A stretch of DNA of 64,000 nt, from the NCBI GenBank assembly GCA_017410165.1, contig JAFQRH010000014.1, positions 1 through 64,000 of the forward strand. The letters are read 5' to 3'. Position numbers and translations under genes: made by a program. Positions 1-8,013 of the stretch are shown piece by piece. The notes beneath the pieces were generated by a model that did not search any database, was not told the origin of the DNA, and worked only from the letters and a program-made list of their open reading frames with translations. How positions within the stretch are numbered: the first letter of the stretch is position 1; every line of letters starts with the position of its first letter. The DNA is from Alistipes sp. Its GTDB lineage: Bacteria > Bacteroidota > Bacteroidia > Bacteroidales > Rikenellaceae.

Positions 1-58
1 AACCTCTCAGTTCAACGGTTTTCAAGACCGCCGCAATCGACCACTCTGCCATCTTTCC
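1..58 (-). tRNA. tRNA-Ser(UGA), partial at window edge
   Basis: Read on the minus strand, the sequence opens with GGAAAGATGGCAGAGTGGTC, the usual 5' part and D-arm of a bacterial tRNA-Ser. It continues into an anticodon arm with loop CTTGAAA, giving anticodon UGA, and into the start of a long variable arm. The T-arm and acceptor 3' strand lie beyond the left edge. Confidence 0.9.
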
Positions 59-120
59 AGGGACAAAAGTAGTATCTTTTTTTGATTCTGCCAAATATTT
101 ATGACGCAGAAAGCAAAAGG

Positions 121-160
121 GCGTGTCTAACAAGTTTTTTTTTAGACACGCTCTTTTTGT
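121..160. terminator. Intrinsic terminator-like hairpin
   Basis: GCGTGTCTAA (121-130) pairs perfectly with TTAGACACGC (142-151). It is flanked by an A-rich run on the left and TCTTTTTG on the right, so it could terminate in either direction. It lies beyond the 3' end of the minus-strand guaA-like gene and before the tRNA-Ser. Confidence 0.6.
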
Positions 161-172
161 TATAAGTTGTAT

Positions 173-271
173 AACAAGAGGGATTTCAAGGCCTGCGTAG
201 CCCGAAAAAGCGCAGTTTACTCGGCGTAAATGCGCTTTTGAGGGCAAGCGTAACGCAGAAATCACCTTGTT
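173..271. repeat. Large imperfect inverted repeat of about 100 bp
   Basis: The outer arms are 173-187 (AACAAGAGGGATTTC) and 258-271 (GAAATCACCTTGTT). Inner partners are CTGCGTAGCCC against GGGC...ACGCAG, and AAAAGCGCA (about 206-214) against TGCGCTTTT (231-239). Together they form one long interrupted palindrome. It does not resemble a simple terminator. It could be a REP- or MITE-like intergenic element or a processed 3' UTR structure; no family was recognised. Confidence 0.5.
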
Positions 272-307
272 AGACGGCTTCTTTCGTTACAATATCAAAT
301 CGTGGAA

Positions 308-1615
308 TTACTCCCACTCGATAGTCGCATTCGGTTTTGGCGAGACATCGTAGCAAACACGATTTACCCCCTTCACCTCGGAGAGGATTCGGCGTGTGAT
401 GCGCTCCAACAAAGCCCAATCAAGCGGCTCGATTGTAGCAGTCATTGCATCAACGGTATTGACCGCACGAATGATTACCGGCCAATCGAACGAGCGAGCA
501 TTGTCGCGTACGCCAACCGACTTAAAGTCAGGCACAACGGTAAAATACTGCCAAACGGTCTTATCCAAACCGGCCGCAGCAAACTCTTCGCGCAGAATGG
601 CATCCGACTCACGCACTGCCTCCAAACGGTCACGAGTAATCGCACCCAGACAACGCACACCGAGGCCCGGACCCGGGAATGGTTGGCGATAGACCATCTC
701 GTACGGCAAGCCCAACTCCAAACCACAAGCGCGAACTTCATCCTTAAAGAGCTGACGCAATGGCTCAACCAGTTCGAACTGCAAATCCTCCGGCAGACCA
801 CCTACGTTGTGGTGCGACTTGACCATCTTTGCGGTCTTCGTACCACTCTCGACGATGTCCGGATAGATTGTGCCCTGTCCGAGGAAGTCGATGCCGTCCA
901 ACTTGCGTGCCTCCTCCTCGAATACGCGAATAAACTCGCCACCGATAATCTTGCGCTTCTGTTCTGGGTCTGCCACGCCGTCCAACTTGGTCAGGAATCG
1001 CTCCGTAGCATCGACATATACAAGATTTGCGCACAACTGATTGCGGAACACCTCGACAACCGCCTCCGACTCACCCTTACGCATCAGTCCGTGATTGACG
1101 TGAACGCAGACGAGGTTGTCGCCAATGGCCTTCAAGAGCAATGCCGCAACAACCGACGAATCGACTCCGCCCGACAATGCGAGCAACACCTTGCGATTGC
1201 CAACCTGACGACGCACCAACTCTATCTGGTCGTTCACAAAGTTGGTCATATTCCAATTTGGCTCGGCCTTGCACTCGTCGAATACAAACGACTTTACCGC
1301 CGCCTTAATCGCCTCAATATCATCAGTAAATTGTGCAAGTTTGACATCGCACAACGCCTTATCGTGGCCGGCAGCCATAACCGGAATGCCGAGCGTGTAA
1401 ATCTCCGGACGAACATCAATCGCTTCGCCGTCAATCACATTATTCGGACCGCCATTAATAATCACACCCTTCACATTCGGCAACGCCTTCAACTCCTCTG
1501 CCGTAATGTCGTGAGGGTATATCTCGCTATACACACCAAGCGCACGAATGGCTCGGGCAAGTACCGTATTTTCGTGGCTACCCAAGTCCAAAATTACTAT
1601 CATATCCTGTTTCAT
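308..1615 (-). CDS. guaA: GMP synthase with degenerate, shortened glutaminase domain
   Basis: Converts XMP to GMP with ATP and an amino donor in the cytosol. The synthetase half is complete: PP-loop SGGVDSS at residues 148-154, KRKIIG, the KSHHNVGGLP segment, QPFPGPGLG, and the dimerisation domain ending ATIEWE. The N-terminal class I amidotransferase half is abnormal. The start (MIVILDLGS) and the GGP turn (55-57) remain, but the site of the GICYGMQ nucleophile elbow reads IPVMAAGHDKAL, and about 85 residues carrying the catalytic His and Glu are missing. Total length is 435 against about 510-525 for the family. The enzyme should therefore use free ammonia or a separate glutaminase. It lies 45 nt downstream of guaB and is probably co-transcribed with it. 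The identity is certain; the loss of glutaminase is an inference from the sequence. Confidence 0.93.
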   Translation of the reverse strand: MKQDMIVILDLGSHENTVLARAIRALGVYSEIYPHDITAEELKALPNVKGVIINGGPNNVIDGEAIDVRPEIYTLGIPVMAAGHDKALCDVKLAQFTDDIEAIKAAVKSFVFDECKAEPNWNMTNFVNDQIELVRRQVGNRKVLLALSGGVDSSVVAALLLKAIGDNLVCVHVNHGLMRKGESEAVVEVFRNQLCANLVYVDATERFLTKLDGVADPEQKRKIIGGEFIRVFEEEARKLDGIDFLGQGTIYPDIVESGTKTAKMVKSHHNVGGLPEDLQFELVEPLRQLFKDEVRACGLELGLPYEMVYRQPFPGPGLGVRCLGAITRDRLEAVRESDAILREEFAAAGLDKTVWQYFTVVPDFKSVGVRDNARSFDWPVIIRAVNTVDAMTATIEPLDWALLERITRRILSEVKGVNRVCYDVSPKPNATIEWE

Positions 1616-1660
1616 ATTCTCAATTATATTTTAACCTTTCAACCCATTGAATCAAATGCC

Positions 1661-3139
1661 TTATTCACCACGCGAATAGTTAGGTGTCTCACGCGTAATA
1701 GTAATGTCGTGTGGGTGATTCTCCACTACGCCACTCGCCGTAATACGCACGAAGCGTGCAGTCTGCAACTCGCCAATCGTACGAGCACCGCAATAACCCA
1801 TACCCGAACGAATACCGCCGACAAGCTGATATACCGTCTCGTTAAGCGCACCCTTGAACGGCACACGACCCACAATACCCTCCGGTACGAGTTTGTTGAT
1901 ATTCGACTCGTTATCCTGGAAATAGCGATCTTTCGAGCCCGCCTTCATTGCATCAATCGAGCCCATACCGCGATAGGTCTTGAATTTACGACCGTTGTAG
2001 ATAATGGTTTCACCCGGGGCCTCCTCCGTACCGGCAAACATCGAGCCGCACATCACACAATCGCCACCGGCAGCCAATGCCTTTACGATATCGCCCGAGT
2101 AGCGCAGACCTCCATCGGCAATAACTGCAACGCCCGAACCCTTCACCGCGTTTGCAACATCAAAAATAGCGGTGAGCTGCGGTACGCCGACACCGGCAAT
2201 GATTCGAGTCGTACAAATCGAACCGGGACCAATACCGACCTTTATGCCGTCAGCACCATTTTCTGCCAAATATTTTGCCGCCTCTGCCGTTGCAATATTT
2301 CCAACAACAACGTCGAGAGTAGGGTACTTTGCCTTAATCTCTTTGAGCAACGAAACGATGTTCTTCGAGTGGCCGTGTGCCGAGTCGAGAACTACGGCAT
2401 CAACGCTCTCGGCAACGAGAGCATCGACTCTCTCCATCGAGTCGGCCGTAACACCGACACCCGCAGCAACACGCAGACGACCCTTGCTGTCTTTACAAGC
2501 GTTCGGATGGTCTTGCACTTTGGTAATATCTTTATATGTAATCAGACCCACAAGACGGCCTTGTTTGTCGATAACCGGCAACTTCTCGATTTTGTTACGA
2601 AGCAACACCTCCGTTACATCCTCGCTGTCGCGCTCGGCTTCGGTGATGGTCACAAGATTCTCCGAAGTCATAACCTCGGCAATAAGACGCGAATTATCCT
2701 TCTGGAAACGGAGGTCGCGATTGGTTACGATTCCGACCAAAACACGATTGGCATCAACCACCGGAATACCGCCGATTTTGTTCTCACGCATCAGTGCCAA
2801 CGCATCGCCCACGGTCTGTTCCTTGGTGATGGTCACCGGATCGTAAATCATACCGTTCTCTGCACGCTTCACGCGACGCACCTGCGCGGCCTGCTCGGCA
2901 ATCGACATATTTTTGTGAATTACGCCGATACCGCCTTCGCGAGCAATGGCAATAGCCATCGGTGCCTCGGTTACGGTATCCATAGCCGCAGATACGATAG
3001 GAATATTGAGCGTAATATTGCGCGAAAAACGGCTCTTCACGCTCACTTCACGTGGCAGCACCTCCGAGTATGCAGGTACGAGCAACACGTCATCAAAGGT
3101 CAAACCCTCTTGCTGAACTCTCTCTGTAAGGAACGACAT
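1661..3139 (-). CDS. guaB: Inosine-5'-monophosphate dehydrogenase
   Basis: Oxidises IMP to XMP with NAD+, the first committed step to GMP. The 492 residues match the usual length. A TIM barrel starting at TFDDVLLVP is interrupted by a tandem CBS (Bateman) pair at about residues 98-205. The catalytic loop GPGSICTTR places the nucleophile at about Cys309, and the flap motif YRGMGS is present. The gene heads a minus-strand guaB-guaA unit facing the purE operon. The leader of about 235 nt contains a terminator-like hairpin, suggesting control by premature termination. The start is fixed by the conserved N-terminus MSFLTERVQQEGLTFDD. Confidence 0.97.
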   Translation of the reverse strand: MSFLTERVQQEGLTFDDVLLVPAYSEVLPREVSVKSRFSRNITLNIPIVSAAMDTVTEAPMAIAIAREGGIGVIHKNMSIAEQAAQVRRVKRAENGMIYDPVTITKEQTVGDALALMRENKIGGIPVVDANRVLVGIVTNRDLRFQKDNSRLIAEVMTSENLVTITEAERDSEDVTEVLLRNKIEKLPVIDKQGRLVGLITYKDITKVQDHPNACKDSKGRLRVAAGVGVTADSMERVDALVAESVDAVVLDSAHGHSKNIVSLLKEIKAKYPTLDVVVGNIATAEAAKYLAENGADGIKVGIGPGSICTTRIIAGVGVPQLTAIFDVANAVKGSGVAVIADGGLRYSGDIVKALAAGGDCVMCGSMFAGTEEAPGETIIYNGRKFKTYRGMGSIDAMKAGSKDRYFQDNESNINKLVPEGIVGRVPFKGALNETVYQLVGGIRSGMGYCGARTIGELQTARFVRITASGVVENHPHDITITRETPNYSRGE

Positions 3140-3186
3140 AACTTTCTATTTATTTGTTAAACATATTATACGTTTTATAAAAACCG

Positions 3187-3220
3187 AAAGGAGCGAGGCG
3201 CACCCGCACCTCACTCCTTT
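3187..3220 (-). terminator. Hairpin in the guaB leader, possible attenuator
   Basis: AAAGGAGCGAGG and CCTCACTCCTTT form an 11-12 bp stem with one mismatch around a short loop. On the guaB transcript it is followed by CGGTTTTTATAAAAC, so it could act as a weak intrinsic terminator or attenuator about 45 nt before the guaB start codon. Function is inferred from position only. Confidence 0.4.
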
Positions 3221-3380
3221 GTTTTATCGCACTATTTTTCTGCCACCTCGACACAAGCCCGCCGCCGATTGCTCGACACGTCGCGCTCCGCAGCAGTGTC
3301 GTCGTTGCAAACCTACGATGAGGTTGATGTTTGTAGCAAAAAATCTCGTCATTTTGGTCGTACGATGAAATTTAATTGTG

Positions 3381-3412
3381 CAAAGGTAAGAAATATTTTT
3401 CAAATCGTGCAA
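3381..3412 (-). promoter_or_regulatory. guaB promoter, Bacteroidota type
   Basis: On the minus strand, TTG (3412-3410) is followed by 21 nt and then TACCTTTG (3388-3381), matching TTTG / TAnnTTTG. A second TTTG (3404-3401) sits exactly 12 nt before TACCTTTG. The transcription start should be near 3375, giving a 5' UTR of about 235 nt. Confidence 0.65.
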
Positions 3413-3502
3413 CTTTTTTCGCACCAAAACGCGCCACATTTTTCGCCAATCGAAAAACGCTCCGATTGATGAAAAAGTGTTAATAAAAAAGATTGTCGCA
3501 TT

Positions 3503-3534
3503 TTTGCTCTTTTGCGCGCGTTTGCGTACCTTTG
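3503..3534 (+). promoter_or_regulatory. purE operon promoter, Bacteroidota type
   Basis: TTTG (3503-3506), 20 nt, then TACCTTTG (3527-3534). An additional TTTG (3511-3514) lies 12 nt before the -7 box, as in the facing guaB promoter. The start should be near 3541, about 235 nt before purE. Confidence 0.7.
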
Positions 3535-3540
3535 TCGTAT

Positions 3541-3741
3541 GGAACGGTTGATGGCGTATTTATCTTTTGAGGTAAATTCGGGAGACGGCTCTCGAACAGC
3601 AAAATCGGGGTCTGCACATCGCCGAAAATTCCGTCAGCGACACACCGCCAGCCAAACGTGCGCGGCACAACAGGGTAGAGGAGTGTGCGCCTTAACATAG
3701 AGACCACTGCAACCGTATGTTGCGGTGGCTTTTGTTTTTTG
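3541..3741 (+). promoter_or_regulatory. Structured purE leader, candidate riboswitch or attenuator
   Basis: This stretch holds no convincing gene. It contains TTCGGGAG (3577-3584) pairing with CTCTCGAA (3589-3596), other GC-rich complementary segments, and finally a strong terminator directly before purE. It was compared by eye with the PRPP/ykkC, ZTP/pfl, purine and THF classes and matched none of their conserved cores. A nucleotide-sensing role is an inference from the purine operon downstream. Confidence 0.4.
3704..3741 (+). terminator. Strong intrinsic terminator in the purE leader
   Basis: CCACTGCAAC (3704-3713) pairs perfectly with GTTGCGGTGG (3719-3728) around a 5-nt loop and is followed by CTTTTGTTTTTT. 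It ends only 35 nt before the purE ATG, so transcription of the whole purine operon must pass it. That is the hallmark of attenuation. Confidence 0.75.
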
Positions 3742-3775
3742 AAGAATTGTAAAACGCTATAAAACAACGTAAATT

Positions 3776-4243
3776 ATGAAAGTTGCAGTTATTATGGGTT
3801 CGACCAGCGATTGGGGCGTAATGTCGGCCGCTGTCGAAACACTTGAAGAGTTGGGTATCGAATACGAGAAGCGTGTCATCAGCGCACATCGTACTCCGCA
3901 TCTGATGTTCGAGTATGCCACCACCGCTCGCGAACGAGGCATCGGAGCAATCATTGCCGGCGCAGGAGGTGCAGCACACGTTGCCGGTGTGACGGCGGGC
4001 CTGACAACGGTTCCCGTAATCGGCGTTCCGATTAAAACGTCGGCTCTGGGTGGTCTCGACTCGTTGCTCTCGATTGTACAGATGCCGGGTGGAGTACCCG
4101 TTTCAACGACTGCAATCAACGGTGCGAAGAATGCTGCACTGATTGCCGCATCCATCTTTGCACTCACCGACGAAGCGTTGGAAAAGCGCCTTATCGAGTT
4201 CCGCAAACGCCAAACCGAGACAGTGCTTGCAGCAGAGTTGTAA
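3776..4243 (+). CDS. purE: N5-carboxyaminoimidazole ribonucleotide mutase (PurE)
   Basis: Interconverts N5-CAIR and CAIR in IMP synthesis. The 155 residues are typical of class I PurE: GSTSDW at 8-13, SAHRTP at 36-41 and GAGGAAH at 62-68 form the nucleotide and carboxylate sites. It is first in a plus-strand operon that runs through purB with gaps of roughly 0-40 nt. No purK is adjacent, so the partner N5-CAIR synthetase must be elsewhere or the enzyme works as a class II-like carboxylase; the sequence looks like class I. Confidence 0.96.
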   Translation: MKVAVIMGSTSDWGVMSAAVETLEELGIEYEKRVISAHRTPHLMFEYATTARERGIGAIIAGAGGAAHVAGVTAGLTTVPVIGVPIKTSALGGLDSLLSIVQMPGGVPVSTTAINGAKNAALIAASIFALTDEALEKRLIEFRKRQTETVLAAEL

Positions 4244-4268
4244 CCCTAAACAAAACGAATCAAAGAAG

Positions 4269-7200
4269 ATGAAGAATTACCGTATATACGTTGAAAAATA
4301 TGCCGAGTTTCAGGTCGAGGCCGAGAGTTTGCGCCGAGAGTTGAATGAGAATCTTTCGCTCGACATCCGCGAATTGCGAGTGCTGAACGTCTATGACCTG
4401 TTCGGTTTTACGGAGGAGCTTATCGAGCGTTGTCGTTATGCCGTATTCGGCGAGATTGTAACCGATCGCGTAACGGACGAATGCCCATTGGATGGAGTAA
4501 AATATTTAGCCGTAGAGTATCTGCCCGGTCAATTCGACCAGCGCGCTTCGTCGGCTGTCGATTGCGTGCATCTGTTGGAGCCGTCAGCCGACGTTCGTAT
4601 TCGTTCGTCGCGCCTGCTTATCTTCGACAACGGCGTTACGGACGAGCAGTTGGCTGCCATCAAACACTACTACATCAATGCCGTAGAGTCGCGCGAAAAG
4701 GATTTGTCGCTATTGGCAGATAGCGAGCAGGCCGAGATTCGTCCCGTTCCTGTATTGGAGGGCTTTACCGATATGCAGGAGAGCGAATTGGCAGAGTACT
4801 GCCACGCAAACTCGCTTGCGATGAATGCCGACGACTTGCGCGAAGTGGTAAACTATTTCCGCGCCGAGCACCGCAATCCGACACAGACCGAGCTGCGCAT
4901 CCTCGACACATATTGGAGTGACCACTGTCGCCACACCACCTTTACGACCGAAATTACAAAGGTGACAATCGACGACTCGTTTATGCGCGAGGAGTTCGAG
5001 CGCGCATTGGAGGAGTTCGGCGTTATGCGCAGCGAATTGGGACGCGAGAATAAGAGTTTATGCCTGATGGAGATTGCAACCATCGGTGCGCGATACTTGC
5101 GTCACAAAGGTCTGCTTGACGATATGGAGCAGAGTGAAGAGAATAATGCTTGCAGCGTATTCGTTGATGTCGATGTCGATGGACAGACCGAGAAGTGGCT
5201 GTTGCAGTTCAAGAACGAAACACATAACCACCCGACAGAGATTGAGCCGTTTGGTGGTGCTTCGACCTGTCTGGGTGGTGCAATTCGCGACCCATTGTCG
5301 GGCCGTGCATACGTCTATCAGGCGATGCGCGTGACAGGTGCCGGCGATATATATAAAGGTATATCCGAGACGCTCGCAGGCAAACTTCCGCAACGCGTCA
5401 TCAGCCGTAAGGCGGCTGCCGGATATTCGAGTTACGGCAACCAAATTGGTCTGGCAACGACGCACGTCCGAGAGATATATCACGAGAACTATGTTGCCAA
5501 GCGTTTGGAAGTCGGAGCCGTTGTCGGCGCAGTGAAGGCCGAGAATGTTCGCCGCGAGAGTCCTGCGTCGGGCGATGTTGTTCTGTTGATGGGCGGTCGC
5601 ACGGGTCGTGACGGTATCGGTGGAGCAACCGGCTCGTCGAAACAGCATACTGCATCGTCGCTCGAAGAGTGTGGCTCGGAGGTACAGAAGGGTAATGCTC
5701 CGGAGGAGCGCAAGATTCAGCACCTGTTCCGCAGAGCAGACGTTACGCGCCTTATCAAGAAGTCGAACGACTTTGGCGCAGGTGGTGTGAGTGTTGCCAT
5801 TGGCGAATTGACCGACGGCTTGGATATATACCTCGACCGCGTACCGGTCAAGTATAGTGGTCTGAACTCGACCGAGTTGGCAATCAGCGAGTCGCAGGAG
5901 CGAATGGCGGTGGTTGTCGAGCGTAAAGATATGGAGCAGATGATGGCTCTGTGTGCAGAGGAGAATGTGGAGGTTACCCACGTGGCCGATGTCACCGACA
6001 CGTCGCGTATGCGTATGTTCTTCCACGGCGAGAAGATTGTAGATTTGCGTCGCGACTTCATCGATAGTGCAGGTGCAAAGCATTATACCGAGATATGTCT
6101 GGGTGCCGTCGAGCAGAAAAATCCGTTCGTGCGCGCCATCGAAGGCGATACGCTCGCAGAGCGAATGGAGCGCAATCTGGCAGATTGGAATGTCACGTCG
6201 CAAAAGGGTCTTATCGAGATGTTCGACTCGACCATCGGTGCTTCGACCGTATTGATGCCGTTCGGTGGTCGCACACAGCGCACCGAGACGCAAGCATCGG
6301 TACAGACGTTGCCTGTTCGTCACGGTCACACAACAACGGCCAGTATTATGGCATTCGGCTACAACCCGTACATATCAACTTGGAGCCCTTACCACGGCGC
6401 ACAATACGCCGTTGTGGAGGCGTGCGCAAAGGTTGTTGCCGCAGGTGCGCGATTCGACAAGATGCGCTTCTCGTATCAAGAGTATTTCGAGCGTATGAGT
6501 GACGCCCGCTCGTGGGGCAAGCCGATGTCGGCACTGCTGGGTGCTTTGCGTATGCAGGCCTCGCTCGGATTGCCATCAATCGGAGGTAAAGATTCGATGA
6601 GTGGCACATTCAACGATATCAAAGTTCCACCGACGCTTATCGCTTTCGGCATTACGACCGTCGATGCACGCAACGTAATATCGCCGGAGTTCAAGTCGGC
6701 GGGACACAAATTATACCTCATCAAACACACGCCAAAGAGCGACTACACGCCCGATTGTGAGCAGTTGCGCCGCAACTTCACGCTTACGTCGGAGCTTATC
6801 GAGTCGGGCGCAGTCGTATCGGCTTACGCCATAGGTTTTGGTGGTGTGGCAGAGGCGTTGGCAAAGATGAGTTTCGGCAACGAGATTGGTGCCCACGTTG
6901 CACTCTCGGAGGGCGAGTTGTTCGACTATAACTATGGCTCGATTCTCATCGAGAGCAACACTGAAATTTGCAACGATGTCGCTATATTGTTGGGCGAAAC
7001 GATTGCCGAGCCGCAACTCATCATAAATGACGTTACGCTCGACATCGCGACACTATTCCGCGCAAACACCGAGCGTTTCGAGAAGGTGTATCCATCGCGC
7101 GGTTTGTCTGGCAAAGCAACCATTGCCGGCGAATGCAATCGTACGGCTCCGCGTTACGATGGCGAGCCGGTCGAGACGGTGAAGGTCTGTCTGCCGGTAT

Positions 7201-7976
7201 TCCCTGGTACGAACTGCGACTACGACACGGCTCGTGCATTCGAGCGTGCCGGTGCCACGACCGACATCGTGGTATTCCGCAACCTTACAGGCGAGGCGAT
7301 TATGGAGTCAATCGATACGCTCTGTCGCAAAATTGAGGAGAGCCACATTTTGGTACTCAGCGGCGGTTTCTCGCTTGGCGACGAACCGGACGGAAGCGGA
7401 AAGTTTATCGCCAGCGTACTCAACAACGCTTCGGTCACACGTGCCGTTCACGCACTGCTCGACCGAGGCGGTTTGATGCTCGGTATCTGTAACGGTTTCC
7501 AGGCACTTGTCAAATCGGGATTGTTGCCTTACGGCCATCTGGGAATGGTTGGCAAAGAGTCGCCGACACTCTTCCATAACGATATCCACCGCCACATCTC
7601 GCAGATTGTCACCACACGCGTCGGAACGACGGCATCGCCTTGGCTTTCGTCGTTCGAGGTTGGCGACCTGCATTCGATTGCAGTCAGCCACGGTGAGGGT
7701 AAGTTTGTCGTTAGCGAGGAGTTTGCACGCGAACTTTTCGAGAACGGACAGGTGGCCTTCCAATACGCCGATGCTTCGGGCGCACCGACGACCGACGCTC
7801 CGTTCAATCCGAACGGCTCGTCGTACGGCATCGAAGGTATCATCAGCCGCGATGGTAAGATTCTCGGCAAGATGGGCCACACGGAGCGTTACACGGAGGG
7901 TTTGTTCAAGAATATTGCAGGCGAGAAGTGCCAAAATATTTTCGAGAACGCAGTACGTTATTTTCAAGGCAAATAG
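4269..7976 (+). CDS. purL: Phosphoribosylformylglycinamidine synthase, single-chain type
   Basis: Converts FGAR, glutamine and ATP to FGAM. This is the large single-chain form (1235 aa) with an N-terminal PurS-like region, two AIRS-type ATP-binding halves (motifs HTTFTTE, ETHNHPTEIEPFGG, SIGGKDSMSG) and a C-terminal class I glutaminase. The glutaminase is intact: nucleophile elbow GICNGFQ near residue 1074 and SHGEG near 1141-1143. That contrasts with the GuaA and PurF of this genome. The start ATG at 4269 follows AAAGAAG and gives the conserved opening MKNYRIYVEK; an upstream in-frame extension overlaps purE and is not used. Confidence 0.97.
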   Translation: MKNYRIYVEKYAEFQVEAESLRRELNENLSLDIRELRVLNVYDLFGFTEELIERCRYAVFGEIVTDRVTDECPLDGVKYLAVEYLPGQFDQRASSAVDCVHLLEPSADVRIRSSRLLIFDNGVTDEQLAAIKHYYINAVESREKDLSLLADSEQAEIRPVPVLEGFTDMQESELAEYCHANSLAMNADDLREVVNYFRAEHRNPTQTELRILDTYWSDHCRHTTFTTEITKVTIDDSFMREEFERALEEFGVMRSELGRENKSLCLMEIATIGARYLRHKGLLDDMEQSEENNACSVFVDVDVDGQTEKWLLQFKNETHNHPTEIEPFGGASTCLGGAIRDPLSGRAYVYQAMRVTGAGDIYKGISETLAGKLPQRVISRKAAAGYSSYGNQIGLATTHVREIYHENYVAKRLEVGAVVGAVKAENVRRESPASGDVVLLMGGRTGRDGIGGATGSSKQHTASSLEECGSEVQKGNAPEERKIQHLFRRADVTRLIKKSNDFGAGGVSVAIGELTDGLDIYLDRVPVKYSGLNSTELAISESQERMAVVVERKDMEQMMALCAEENVEVTHVADVTDTSRMRMFFHGEKIVDLRRDFIDSAGAKHYTEICLGAVEQKNPFVRAIEGDTLAERMERNLADWNVTSQKGLIEMFDSTIGASTVLMPFGGRTQRTETQASVQTLPVRHGHTTTASIMAFGYNPYISTWSPYHGAQYAVVEACAKVVAAGARFDKMRFSYQEYFERMSDARSWGKPMSALLGALRMQASLGLPSIGGKDSMSGTFNDIKVPPTLIAFGITTVDARNVISPEFKSAGHKLYLIKHTPKSDYTPDCEQLRRNFTLTSELIESGAVVSAYAIGFGGVAEALAKMSFGNEIGAHVALSEGELFDYNYGSILIESNTEICNDVAILLGETIAEPQLIINDVTLDIATLFRANTERFEKVYPSRGLSGKATIAGECNRTAPRYDGEPVETVKVCLPVFPGTNCDYDTARAFERAGATTDIVVFRNLTGEAIMESIDTLCRKIEESHILVLSGGFSLGDEPDGSGKFIASVLNNASVTRAVHALLDRGGLMLGICNGFQALVKSGLLPYGHLGMVGKESPTLFHNDIHRHISQIVTTRVGTTASPWLSSFEVGDLHSIAVSHGEGKFVVSEEFARELFENGQVAFQYADASGAPTTDAPFNPNGSSYGIEGIISRDGKILGKMGHTERYTEGLFKNIAGEKCQNIFENAVRYFQGK

Positions 7977-8013
7977 ATTTAAGGTTTAGTAAATAAATTA
8001 GGAGAGATAGATT

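Noticed and set aside
302-3160. 952-codon plus-strand open frame across guaA and guaB
   Set aside because: It is exactly antisense to two certain genes, its translation has no family features, and it arises from the codon bias of the minus-strand genes.
3512-3700. 62-codon ORF in the purE leader (possible leader peptide)
   Set aside because: The best promoter puts the transcription start at about 3541, after its ATG codons; the translation shows no regulatory codon run.
3541-3741. Known riboswitch class (PRPP/ykkC, ZTP/pfl, purine, THF, cobalamin) before purE
   Set aside because: None of the conserved core strings was found by eye. A few cobalamin-like fragments are not in the right order. 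Kept only as an unclassified structured leader.
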